A stretch of 64,000 nt of DNA from Flagellimonas taeanensis. Its GTDB lineage: Bacteria > Bacteroidota > Bacteroidia > Flavobacteriales > Flavobacteriaceae. Location of the stretch: assembly GCF_003584105.1 (NCBI RefSeq), contig NZ_QXFO01000027.1:62001-126000 (forward strand). The letters are read 5' to 3'. The position numbers and the translations under genes were made by a program. Below are positions 1-7,766 of the stretch, one piece after another (position 1 is the first letter of the stretch; every line of letters starts with the position of its first letter). A model generated the notes under the pieces. It was not told the origin of the DNA, searched no databases, and saw nothing but the letters and a program-made list of their open reading frames with translations.

Positions 1-915
1 ATCATTACTGAAGGAATTCCCTCCATAGTTCACAAAAGCATTGAGCGTGGGCAGTGCGTAACTTTTTGCCAATTTCAGTTCCAGTGCACGCTGTTCGTTC
101 AGGTTCAAAGCCAATTTGTAATCGATGTTGTTCTCTATGTTGAATTCGGTATCCAATAATCCAAGGTCTATCTGCTTTTGGGTAAGGTCGTCCAAATTCT
201 CGGTCAGGACCGTTGGTGCATCAATGGGAATTCCCAATATCAGGTTCAACATCTGCAAAGTGATTTTTTCCAGTCGCTTTGCATTCTTCAGTTGGTTGTC
301 CACGGAGGAGAGTGTTATCTGCAATTGGTCCACACTTTCTTCGTCACCAAGACCATTTTCGAAGATGCGTTTGGTCTCATAGAGGTTTTTTTCCAGGGTG
401 GCCTTGTTCTTTTCGGAAATCTGCACGCTTTCTTGGGCCAATAGCACATTGCCATAGGCTTCTACTACAGATTTCCGTACTTCCAGTTCCGTTTTTTCCT
501 TGTTGTTCTGGCTATAGTCCAAAAAGGTTTTGGTGGCTTGTACGCCCACAATGTATGATCCGTCAAAAATCTTTTGGCGTAATGTGGCCGTGGCGGACAT
601 GGACTGTGCCTGTCCAAAAACCACTTCCTGATAGGTTCCCGGTTCACCTCCGAAGAATTCCGCAGGAATCTGTGAAACAGGCTGCTTCAATTGATTCTGA
701 TAGCTCACTGCTCCCGATATCTGTGGAAGCCCAGTGGCAATGGTCTCCCATTTTTGCTTTTGGGCATCTTCAATGTCCCGGGAAGCATTGATGGCACTGT
801 AGTTGTGCTCCAAGGCATAGGCAATGGCCTCATCCATGTTGAAACTATGGATGGTATCCTGGGCCGATCCGAGCCAAGGCAATAGTAAAAAAAGGCTGAT
901 TAGGGTTGTTCGCAT
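1..915 (-). CDS. TolC-family outer-membrane efflux protein, C-terminus beyond left edge
   Basis: Outer-membrane channel of a tripartite efflux pump. The 305 residues in the window begin MRTTLISLFLLLPWLGSAQ, a clear signal peptide, followed by MDEAIAYALEHNYSA, the usual start of the first TolC helix, and long Gln/Asn/Leu-rich helices. The frame is open to the first base, so the gene is cut by the window. Its ATG directly follows the stop codon of the TetR gene (TAAATG), so the two are co-transcribed. In this family arrangement a membrane-fusion protein and an RND pump normally follow; they would lie to the left. The substrate cannot be told. Confidence 0.9.
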   Translation of the reverse strand, partial: MRTTLISLFLLLPWLGSAQDTIHSFNMDEAIAYALEHNYSAINASRDIEDAQKQKWETIATGLPQISGAVSYQNQLKQPVSQIPAEFFGGEPGTYQEVVFGQAQSMSATATLRQKIFDGSYIVGVQATKTFLDYSQNNKEKTELEVRKSVVEAYGNVLLAQESVQISEKNKATLEKNLYETKRIFENGLGDEESVDQLQITLSSVDNQLKNAKRLEKITLQMLNLILGIPIDAPTVLTENLDDLTQKQIDLGLLDTEFNIENNIDYKLALNLNEQRALELKLAKSYALPTLNAFVNYGGNSFSND

Positions 916-1521
916 TTATTCTTGATTTGAGTTGATGATTGAGTTCAATATTTTTCTTCCTTTTGGCGTCACGATGCCCCGGAGGTGGTACTCCAGGTAA
1001 TAGTCCAAAATTTGCACCTTGCTGAATATTTCCGTTGGGAACAGACCATTATCCTTGATGCTGGTCACTCCCGAAAAATAGATCCTGGACACAAACTCCA
1101 CGTTGAGGTTGTCCCGGTAGATGCCCATTTCCATGCCCCTCCTCACATTGTCCGCCACACAGCCATGCATGGAATCGTATTGCTTCTTTTTCAAGGCTTC
1201 ATGGATCTTGGGATAATATTTCTGCAATTGGTACACAGGGGACGATTTCTCATCCTTTAGGTGCACCATGACAAACTTTTTGATTTCATAGAGTTCTTCA
1301 ATAGGGTCCTTTTGATGTGAAACGATATGGTCTATCCCTGATGTGATGATGTCGCACATGGTCATGGTGGCCTCTTCTACCAGTTCGGTCTTGTTTCTGA
1401 AATGGGAATAGATGGTTTTTTTTGAAATACCCATTTCATTGGCCAGATCGTCCATGGTTACGCTCTTGAAACCTAGGCTTATGAACAGCTCGGTTGCTTT
1501 GTGTATGATTTTTTCCCGCAT
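916..1521 (-). CDS. TetR/AcrR-family transcriptional regulator
   Basis: One-component repressor of about 201 residues. The N-terminus shows the TetR helix-turn-helix (MREKIIHKATELFISLGF, then VTMDDLANEMGISKKTIYSHF); the rest is a helical ligand-binding domain without recognisable signature. I start at the ATG at 1521. A longer frame can be opened from a TTG at 1560, but that TTG is better explained as the -33 element of the promoter. It heads the operon with the TolC gene and probably represses its own promoter through the inverted repeat at 1541-1574. The ligand is unknown. Confidence 0.92.
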   Translation of the reverse strand: MREKIIHKATELFISLGFKSVTMDDLANEMGISKKTIYSHFRNKTELVEEATMTMCDIITSGIDHIVSHQKDPIEELYEIKKFVMVHLKDEKSSPVYQLQKYYPKIHEALKKKQYDSMHGCVADNVRRGMEMGIYRDNLNVEFVSRIYFSGVTSIKDNGLFPTEIFSKVQILDYYLEYHLRGIVTPKGRKILNSIINSNQE

Positions 1522-1530
1522 AATGAGGGC

Positions 1531-1574
1531 CAAAAGTACTCTAGGAAACTTTAAAAACAAAAAAAGTTTCCTAG
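1531..1574 (-). promoter_or_regulatory. Promoter and TetR operator of the tetR-tolC operon
   Basis: A perfect inverted repeat has 12-bp arms CTAGGAAACTTT (1541-1552) and AAAGTTTCCTAG (1563-1574) with 10 bp between. On the minus strand a TTG (1560-1558) is followed after 19 bp by TACTTTTG (1538-1531), an exact match to the Bacteroidota TTG-N17-23-TANNTTTG promoter. The TTG sits in the spacer of the repeat, so repressor binding would block sigma access. Transcription would begin only a few bases before the tetR ATG. Confidence 0.75.
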
Positions 1575-1742
1575 GTTTTACATTTTTTTAACGAGAGCTT
1601 AAATCTTAGTTTTCAATGGGAACCCTTTAATCCGGACTGTTCAATCAGTCGGTCCGTATCGGTATGGTTGGTGCTTTTTGATCCTAGGTTCCAAAAAAAG
1701 GGGATATACCTATGGAGGTACCTTTCCTTGAGGTTGTTCTTT

Positions 1743-2165
1743 TTACTCGGTATCATGATTTTCGTTTTTGATTCTTTCTACGTATGCCTTAAAGGCTTCT
1801 TCGCCCTCTTCCTTCCAGAATTGGTCGTAATGCTTCCACTCGCCAAAGTCCCTTCGGAGCGAGCCGCACCTGTTGGACGACCGTAACTGTCTTTTGTGAC
1901 GCGGCCCGCCACCTTTTTTTCCTCCCCCACCAAATCCGAAAAGGAGCTTGGCCAGGACAAAAATGCCCAACGATTGCCAGTAGGAGATGGTGGACAGTCC
2001 GAAAAGGTCGGGCATGAGCCAGTTCCACAATCGCATGAGCAGGTAGTTTGCCAAGAGAAGCATTGCCACTCCGAAGAGTACCATGGCGATTACTTTTATA
2101 ATTTTCTTCACTTTGTGTTCCACCTTTTTTTCCACACTTTTTTCAAAGTCATTTTTACGTTCCAT
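1743..2165 (-). CDS. Small membrane protein downstream of ECF sigma factor
   Basis: 140 residues, function not recognised. A charged N-terminus (MERKNDFEKSVEKKVEHK) leads to two hydrophobic segments at about residues 22-45 and 55-77, then a Gly-rich stretch (FGFGGGGKKGGG), an Arg/Lys-rich linker and an acidic C-terminus. The start overlaps the end of the sigma-factor gene by 11 bases, so the two are coupled. Position suggests a partner or anti-sigma role, but it lacks the zinc-finger anti-sigma motif seen in the second sigma operon of this window. Confidence 0.7.
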   Translation of the reverse strand: MERKNDFEKSVEKKVEHKVKKIIKVIAMVLFGVAMLLLANYLLMRLWNWLMPDLFGLSTISYWQSLGIFVLAKLLFGFGGGGKKGGGPRHKRQLRSSNRCGSLRRDFGEWKHYDQFWKEEGEEAFKAYVERIKNENHDTE

Positions 2166-2703
2166 AATTCGATTCTTTTATGTTTTCCAAACTTTTTGAC
2201 AATTCAGACATGGCCCGGTGCCTTCTGGACATCAATGTTCCTTGGGGTATGCCGGTCCGATCGGCCAATTCTTTATAGGTATATCCTTCAAAATCAATGG
2301 CGACCACAATATCCCTGTACATGGGTTTCAGGTCCGTTATGGCCTTTTTGAGAGCCACTTCCATTTCGGGCGAATAGCTGTTGTCCGCATTCCCATAGAA
2401 CAGTTCCGCGAATTCCTGCCACTGCCGGTCTATGTCCTCACTGGGGAGCTTTTTTTCTTTTTTGCCCCTCATGATGTCTATGATCCTGTTGCGTATGGCG
2501 TTGTACACAAACCCGCCAATGTTGTTGATGGGCACGGCATCGTCCGCACGCGAAAATATCCGAAGGGCAACGTCCTGTACAATATCCTCCGCATCCCTTT
2601 CCGAGGTGTCCCTGATCTTGGATTGCACATACGACCTCAACGAACTGTATTCCTCATTGAAAAAGGTGCTAAGGTTATTGCGGTTCTCGGTTGGGCCTGC
2701 CAT
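2155..2703 (-). CDS. ECF-type RNA polymerase sigma factor
   Basis: 182 residues with the two-domain layout of extracytoplasmic-function sigma factors. Region 2 is near residues 18-55 (DAEDIVQDVALRIFSRA) and region 4 near 130-172, with a helix-turn-helix (YTYKELADRTGIPQGTLMSRR). It directs RNA polymerase to a specific promoter set. It is first in a two-gene operon with the small membrane protein and overlaps it by 11 bases. Confidence 0.88.
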   Translation of the reverse strand: MAGPTENRNNLSTFFNEEYSSLRSYVQSKIRDTSERDAEDIVQDVALRIFSRADDAVPINNIGGFVYNAIRNRIIDIMRGKKEKKLPSEDIDRQWQEFAELFYGNADNSYSPEMEVALKKAITDLKPMYRDIVVAIDFEGYTYKELADRTGIPQGTLMSRRHRAMSELSKSLENIKESNYGT

Positions 2704-2976
2704 TCAAAATTGATTCATTGCTCTCTTCATTGATAGAGACGAAGGATTTCAAATCTATTGCAATTTTGGAGCAAATTTTTTTAAGGGATGTGCATTTTGA
2801 CTTTTGGTTGCCCCGTTTTGTGTTGAAAATCAAACAAATAATGGAGGTTAAGAACAAACCCAATTTCAAGTTTAAATCCAATAATGCATTGATCGGGCAA
2901 TCAAACCATCCAAAATTCCATGATGTCAAGTACGAAGAACTCCTAATGATTCCATTTCTTTTCAATTTTTTGAATG

Positions 2977-2984
2977 TATTTTTG
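2977..2984 (+). promoter_or_regulatory. -7 box in front of polyprenyl synthetase
   Basis: TATTTTTG matches the Bacteroidota -7 consensus exactly and ends only 5 bases before the ATG at 2990. No TTG lies at the usual distance upstream. If it is used, the mRNA would have almost no leader. Confidence 0.4.
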
Positions 2985-2989
2985 ACCCT

Positions 2990-3973
2990 ATGTCTGAAAC
3001 TCAATTCATCGATGCCTACAGGGATGGTTTTGTGGCCCATTTGAAGGCCCGTACCTTAATGAAGGACCCCCAAAACCTGTATGCTCCCATACAATATATC
3101 CTAGGGTTGGGCGGAAAACGGTTGCGCCCCATCCTCACCTTGATGACCACGGAACTTTTTGGGGGCAAGGCCGAGGACGCCATGGATGCAGCATTGGCCG
3201 TGGAAATGTTCCATAATTTTTCACTGGTGCACGATGATATCATGGACGATGCCCCGCTGCGCCGGGGAAAGGTCACCGTTCATGAAAAATGGGACATGAA
3301 CACAGGAATCCTCTCCGGGGATGCCATGTTGATCCTTTCCTATCAATTTTTTGAAAGCTACCCAGCTGAAATGTATAAGGAACTCACCTCGCTTTTCAGC
3401 AAAACGGCCATTGAGGTCTGCGAGGGACAGCAGTACGACGTGGATTTTGAGACCCGGGACGATGTTGCCATTCCCGAATACCTGAAGATGATAGAGTACA
3501 AGACCTCGGTTCTGGTGGCCGCTGCCATGAAGATAGGTGCCATTGTGGCCGCTGCTCCAAAAAAAGAGGCAGAGGCCATTTATGAATTCGGCAGAAACCT
3601 GGGCATCGCTTTCCAATTGCAGGATGATTATTTGGATGCTTTTGGAGACCCGGAGACGTTTGGCAAACAGGTAGGGGGGGACATTAGGGAAAACAAGAAG
3701 ACCTTTTTGTACCTAAAAGCACTTGAAAAGGCGACCAAGCAGGATAGGGAAAGCCTTTTGCATCTCTATTCCATTAAGCCCGAAGATTCCACGGCCAAAG
3801 TGGAAGCGGTCAAGGCCATTTTTATGGAGAGCGATGCCGTAGGGGAGACGAAGGAGGCTATCAGCGCGTTTACCCAAAAGGCTTTTGATGAGTTGGAAAA
3901 AATCGATTTGCGGAAGGAAAGCAAAGCTTTGCTCAAAAAGTTTGGCGAGGGTTTGATGCAGCGCACCGTTTAA
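2990..3973 (+). CDS. Polyprenyl (geranylgeranyl-type) diphosphate synthase
   Basis: Trans-isoprenyl diphosphate synthase of 327 residues that condenses isopentenyl diphosphate with allylic diphosphates. Visible motifs are GGKRLRP (41-47), the first Asp-rich motif DDIMDD (82-87) and the second DDYLD (212-216). The residue five places before the first motif is Phe and the motif has no two-residue insertion; this is the archaeal type I short-chain pattern, compatible with a C20 product. It is convergent with lycopene cyclase (stops overlap by 4 bases), so supply of GGPP to carotenoids is a reasonable inference. Product length is not proven; a C15 product is possible. Confidence 0.9.
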   Translation: MSETQFIDAYRDGFVAHLKARTLMKDPQNLYAPIQYILGLGGKRLRPILTLMTTELFGGKAEDAMDAALAVEMFHNFSLVHDDIMDDAPLRRGKVTVHEKWDMNTGILSGDAMLILSYQFFESYPAEMYKELTSLFSKTAIEVCEGQQYDVDFETRDDVAIPEYLKMIEYKTSVLVAAAMKIGAIVAAAPKKEAEAIYEFGRNLGIAFQLQDDYLDAFGDPETFGKQVGGDIRENKKTFLYLKALEKATKQDRESLLHLYSIKPEDSTAKVEAVKAIFMESDAVGETKEAISAFTQKAFDELEKIDLRKESKALLKKFGEGLMQRTV

Positions 3974-5112
3974 AACATCCTTTTGAAGAGGGCCTTTATG
4001 AACGGAAGTGGTTTGGGAGCAGTGACAATTTTAAATTCCTCCCATAGATTGGTCTCGTTTTCGAGAAATTTTAGGATGAGCGAAGCCTTTCGTCTCCGGA
4101 ACATCGACTCGAATATGTCGTGCCCCAAGTGGTTGTTCTCGTGCAAAATGTCGAGCAAAAGCATGTCATAGAACATAAACCTGCTTTTTTGATGGAACTC
4201 GGACAACCGCTTTCCCTTCTTTAGGTGTTCCACCAATTTTGGGACTTGCCTACTGGTGTTGTAAAAGGTATAGCCTGTACTCGGTTTGGTCCATCCGCCT
4301 GCGATACCGATATGGAAAACACGGTCTGTATTGTGTTGGTGGAACGGGTAACAGGTCATGGGAATGCTACCAAATTCTGTTTCTTCGATGGTGTACTTTG
4401 TACCGCCATAATTCGCAGAAATGTATGTTTTGATGGCTTCTTCGTATTCACTTTTTTCCAATAGATGCTCTGAAAACAAGGTGTATTCCACCAAGGCCCC
4501 ATTTTCTGAAAAGGGGAGGACGTACATGAACCGGGTATTGCCTTTTTGGGGCACGGAAAAGTCCATAAAGACAACCTCTCCAGTATTAAATACCAACTGG
4601 TCGGTTTTTATTTGCCATCCCAGAAAATGTTGTTGTAAAACGGGATAATTCTTTTGTTTTGAGAGGATGGAAGGGTCATAGCCACTGGAAAATACCGTTT
4701 GTCCCGAAAACTTATGGTTGGTTGTGGATACCGAGACCGTATATTCCTTCTCTTCAATGTAGAGCACTTCTTCTTGGATCCAAGTGATGTTCGGATAGGC
4801 TTTTACCTTTGGTAAAAAGTGATTGTAGAAATCAATCCCACGTAGCATTTTATAAGTGTAAGGAGCAATGGAAGTGGATTTTTGAAACAGTTGCCCACCC
4901 ACATATACGTTTTCCCAGGTTTTGTGGACCAAATCATCAAACTGGCCTTTGCCCCGTTCCCAAAAGCACCAAGTACGGTCGTTTTTGGTTTTGTTGTCCT
5001 TGTCCAGCACCAAAATGGATTTATTGGAAAAAAAGGAATCACTTCCCATTGCCTCGGCCAACAAAAGACCAGCCGCTCCCGCTCCTATGATGATGTAATC
5101 GTAATGGGACAT
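3970..5112 (-). CDS. crtY: Lycopene beta-cyclase
   Basis: FAD-dependent cyclase that forms the ionone rings of beta-carotene, the precursor of the zeaxanthin-type pigments common in marine flavobacteria. The N-terminus MSHYDYIIIGAGAAGLLLAE carries the dinucleotide-binding GxGxxG motif; NDRTWCFWE (about residues 43-51) and the C-terminal IGIAGGWTKPSTGYTF are family signatures. I start at the ATG at 5112; a frame opening 5 codons upstream adds only MYFYS, with no family support. It is convergent with the polyprenyl synthetase; other carotenoid genes are not in the window. Confidence 0.93.
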   Translation of the reverse strand: MSHYDYIIIGAGAAGLLLAEAMGSDSFFSNKSILVLDKDNKTKNDRTWCFWERGKGQFDDLVHKTWENVYVGGQLFQKSTSIAPYTYKMLRGIDFYNHFLPKVKAYPNITWIQEEVLYIEEKEYTVSVSTTNHKFSGQTVFSSGYDPSILSKQKNYPVLQQHFLGWQIKTDQLVFNTGEVVFMDFSVPQKGNTRFMYVLPFSENGALVEYTLFSEHLLEKSEYEEAIKTYISANYGGTKYTIEETEFGSIPMTCYPFHQHNTDRVFHIGIAGGWTKPSTGYTFYNTSRQVPKLVEHLKKGKRLSEFHQKSRFMFYDMLLLDILHENNHLGHDIFESMFRRRKASLILKFLENETNLWEEFKIVTAPKPLPFIKALFKRMF

Positions 5113-5159
5113 GCTGTAAAAATACACATTGAAATGGCTTGTACCTTCAGAAATTCAAG

Positions 5160-6764
5160 CTATCCCACATTGCCCAAGAAAATATAAACGGCCAAGGTGG
5201 CCAACACCAAGAATATGCTGAAACCCTTGGCATATTTCCATTGGGTAACATCCACCACACCAATGTTTGTAATACTAAAGGTATTGGTCCTTGGGTAGAA
5301 ATGTGAAACCAGAAGCATAACCCCAATGTTTAGTACAAATTCAATCCCCCAAAGATGCACATAGTGCATATCCACCTGCCAGATAAAATTTGTGAATACA
5401 TAAAAGAACAGACCAAAGAACAGACCTGCTTTAGCTCCTTTGGCAGATACCTTTGGCAGAAAAAATCCGGCCAAGATCACCGTGGCCATGGGGATGAAGA
5501 ATATGCCGTTCAACTGTTGCAGCAATTGATAAAGTCCACGAGGGGCATGGGCAATAAAGGGTGCAATCCCGATAGCGAACAAAGCCAATAACGCGGATGT
5601 TGATTTACCAATTTTGACCAATCGCCTTTCATTGGCGTTTTTGTTGATGTATCGTTTATAAATACCCAGACTGAAAATGGTGGCAGCACTGTTCAGCGCA
5701 CTGTTGAAGGTGCTTAGGATGGCTCCCATCAAAACGGCCACAAAAAAACCGGTCATCCAAAAGGGCAGAACTTTTTTTACCAAGCTGGGGTAGACCAGCT
5801 CTTTTTTGTCGTAAAACGTGTCATTGAAATAATAGAAGGCAATGATACCCGGTAAGACAATGATCAAAGGCACCAAAATTTTTAAGAGTCCCGCATATAA
5901 CAGCCCTTTTTGGGCCTCCTTTAAACTGACAGCACCCAATACCCGTTGGATGATGGACTGGTGCATGGTCCAAAAATACAGCTGGTTGATGATGAGCCCC
6001 GTAAACAATACACCAAAAGGCATGATGGCATCGCGTGATCCTGGTCCCACAGAAACCTCATCACTGACCACATTGAATTTTTCGGGAGCTTTTTCAAAAA
6101 CCAATCGGAGCCCTTCCATCATATTGCCATCCCCAATGTTCCACAACGCCAATAATGGAATGGAAATTCCAGCGACCAAGAGCCCAAAACCATTGATAGT
6201 ATCTGTATAGGCCACCATTTTCAATCCGCCAAAAATGGCATAAACGGCACCGATGAACCCCACAACGATTACAGTTAACCAAAGGCCCTCGGTCTGGGTG
6301 ATGCCCAACAAACCGGAAATATCAAAAATCTGCTCAATACTGATGGCCCCCGAGTACAACACAATGGGCAAGAGGGTGGACACAAAGGAAATGATGAGCA
6401 AAAAGGCAATGATGGTCCTAGTCAACCCATCAAAACGCTTTTCCAGGAACTCAGGTATGGTGGTAAGTCCCATTTGTAGATAACGAGGTGCAAAATACAG
6501 GGCCGCTGCCACCAAAGCCAAAGCCGAGGTCACTTCCCAAGCCACAATAATGGCACCGTGTTTATAAGCATCCCCATTCATGCCCACCAAATGTTCGGTG
6601 GAAATATTGGTCAACAACAGGGAACCGGCAATGACAATACCTGTCAAACTTCGTCCGCCCAAAAAATAGCCATCCTTTGTGGAGAAGTTGTCCTTACGTA
6701 ATTTCCAACTGGAGTACGCGGCAACAAAGGCCGTGAACACAAAAAAACTAATGAATGCTACCAT
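5160..6764 (-). CDS. Sodium:solute symporter (SSS family), probably for inositol
   Basis: Inner-membrane sodium-coupled transporter of 534 residues with the LeuT-like multi-helix layout of the SSS/SGLT family. The N-terminus has the characteristic GYFLGGRSLTG and SLLLTNISTEHLVGMNG signatures; about 13-14 hydrophobic segments can be counted. It lies 3 bases downstream of the myo-inositol oxygenase gene on the same strand, so the two form an operon. That context, not the sequence, suggests myo-inositol as substrate. A paralogue is at 34822-36471. Confidence 0.9.
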   Translation of the reverse strand: MVAFISFFVFTAFVAAYSSWKLRKDNFSTKDGYFLGGRSLTGIVIAGSLLLTNISTEHLVGMNGDAYKHGAIIVAWEVTSALALVAAALYFAPRYLQMGLTTIPEFLEKRFDGLTRTIIAFLLIISFVSTLLPIVLYSGAISIEQIFDISGLLGITQTEGLWLTVIVVGFIGAVYAIFGGLKMVAYTDTINGFGLLVAGISIPLLALWNIGDGNMMEGLRLVFEKAPEKFNVVSDEVSVGPGSRDAIMPFGVLFTGLIINQLYFWTMHQSIIQRVLGAVSLKEAQKGLLYAGLLKILVPLIIVLPGIIAFYYFNDTFYDKKELVYPSLVKKVLPFWMTGFFVAVLMGAILSTFNSALNSAATIFSLGIYKRYINKNANERRLVKIGKSTSALLALFAIGIAPFIAHAPRGLYQLLQQLNGIFFIPMATVILAGFFLPKVSAKGAKAGLFFGLFFYVFTNFIWQVDMHYVHLWGIEFVLNIGVMLLVSHFYPRTNTFSITNIGVVDVTQWKYAKGFSIFLVLATLAVYIFLGNVG

Positions 6765-6767
6765 CCG

Positions 6768-7634
6768 CTAAAACCGAATTGTATCGGGCAGGTACTTGGA
6801 AGCCAAATCCTCGTAATAGGGGCGTAGTTCCTTTACATTGGGTTTTACCGGTGCCTTGGAATACAAATCGTAGGGATTGAACTTGTCCACCCATTTGAAC
6901 ATGGCACGATCGTGATCGTCCAGCAAATGATCATAGGCATGTTCCCGATGCTGTGCATAAAAACTGTGGTAGCGAATCATGTACAAGCCTTCTTCGGGCA
7001 GATAATCCTTCATGATGTGGTAGAGGTATTCGTCATGCCCCCAAGACATATGAACATTTTTCAACCCACAATTTTCCTTGTACACGCCAAGTTTGGTGTT
7101 GAAACGTTCATCGGTATTATCCGGGTTGGCATTGAAAAATTCCGGATACACAATTTTATCCGAGAACTTGCAACCCACTGGGAAAGTATCGCCCACTACG
7201 GCCCATTGCGGTTCGCCAAAAAGGCAAAGCACTTTGCCCAAATCATGCAAAAATCCGGTCAACACAAACCAATCGGGGTGACCGTCGGCACGGATGGCTT
7301 CCGAAGTTTGTAAGAGGTGTTGGGTCTGATCTAGATCAATATCGGGGTCGGAATCGTCCACCAAGGTGTTCAGGTATTCCACAGCGTCCCAAAGGCTCAT
7401 TTCCTTGCGGTTCAAGGAAAGAAACTCTTTTTCCTTTTCCATCACAAAATCATAGGTCTGATAGGTATGGTTCATTTTGTAGAACTCCTTCACCGTATCT
7501 CGGGCGGGATCGTCGTAATTCCGGAATTCTTCCTTGGACTTACTGGCATTTTCAGGATAACGCTCCAATACATCGTCTTCCCAAAGCTCCATCATATCAT
7601 GGGCTTCTTTCTTTTGTTGTTGGTTCAGTTTCAT
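6768..7634 (-). CDS. Myo-inositol oxygenase (MIOX)
   Basis: Non-haem diiron oxygenase of 288 residues that cleaves myo-inositol to D-glucuronate with O2. The HD-type metal ligands of the family are present in order: [10 protein letters not shown], the HD pair in [26 protein letters not shown] and the Asp of [14 protein letters not shown]. The length equals that of the animal enzyme (about 285). It is the first gene of an operon with the SSS symporter. Bacterial MIOX is uncommon but known in Bacteroidota. No glucuronate pathway genes adjoin it here. Confidence 0.92.
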   Translation of the reverse strand: MKLNQQQKKEAHDMMELWEDDVLERYPENASKSKEEFRNYDDPARDTVKEFYKMNHTYQTYDFVMEKEKEFLSLNRKEMSLWDAVEYLNTLVDDSDPDIDLDQTQHLLQTSEAIRADGHPDWFVLTGFLHDLGKVLCLFGEPQWAVVGDTFPVGCKFSDKIVYPEFFNANPDNTDERFNTKLGVYKENCGLKNVHMSWGHDEYLYHIMKDYLPEEGLYMIRYHSFYAQHREHAYDHLLDDHDRAMFKWVDKFNPYDLYSKAPVKPNVKELRPYYEDLASKYLPDTIRF

Positions 7635-7766
7635 CTATGTGCAAATTGAGGGGATGTGCGTCCCGTTACCTTAAAAATAGGATTTTTTTTGATCTATGGC
7701 TTATAAAACAGCATTATATGGGTAGTGTCGTTGGATAAGGTCTTGCTTTCTATTTAATGCATTGTC

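Noticed and set aside
2675-3044. Overlapping open frames on both strands between the sigma factor and the polyprenyl synthetase
   Set aside because: Neither has a start context or recognisable sequence, and both run into the neighbouring genes; the stretch is better read as an intergenic region with a promoter.
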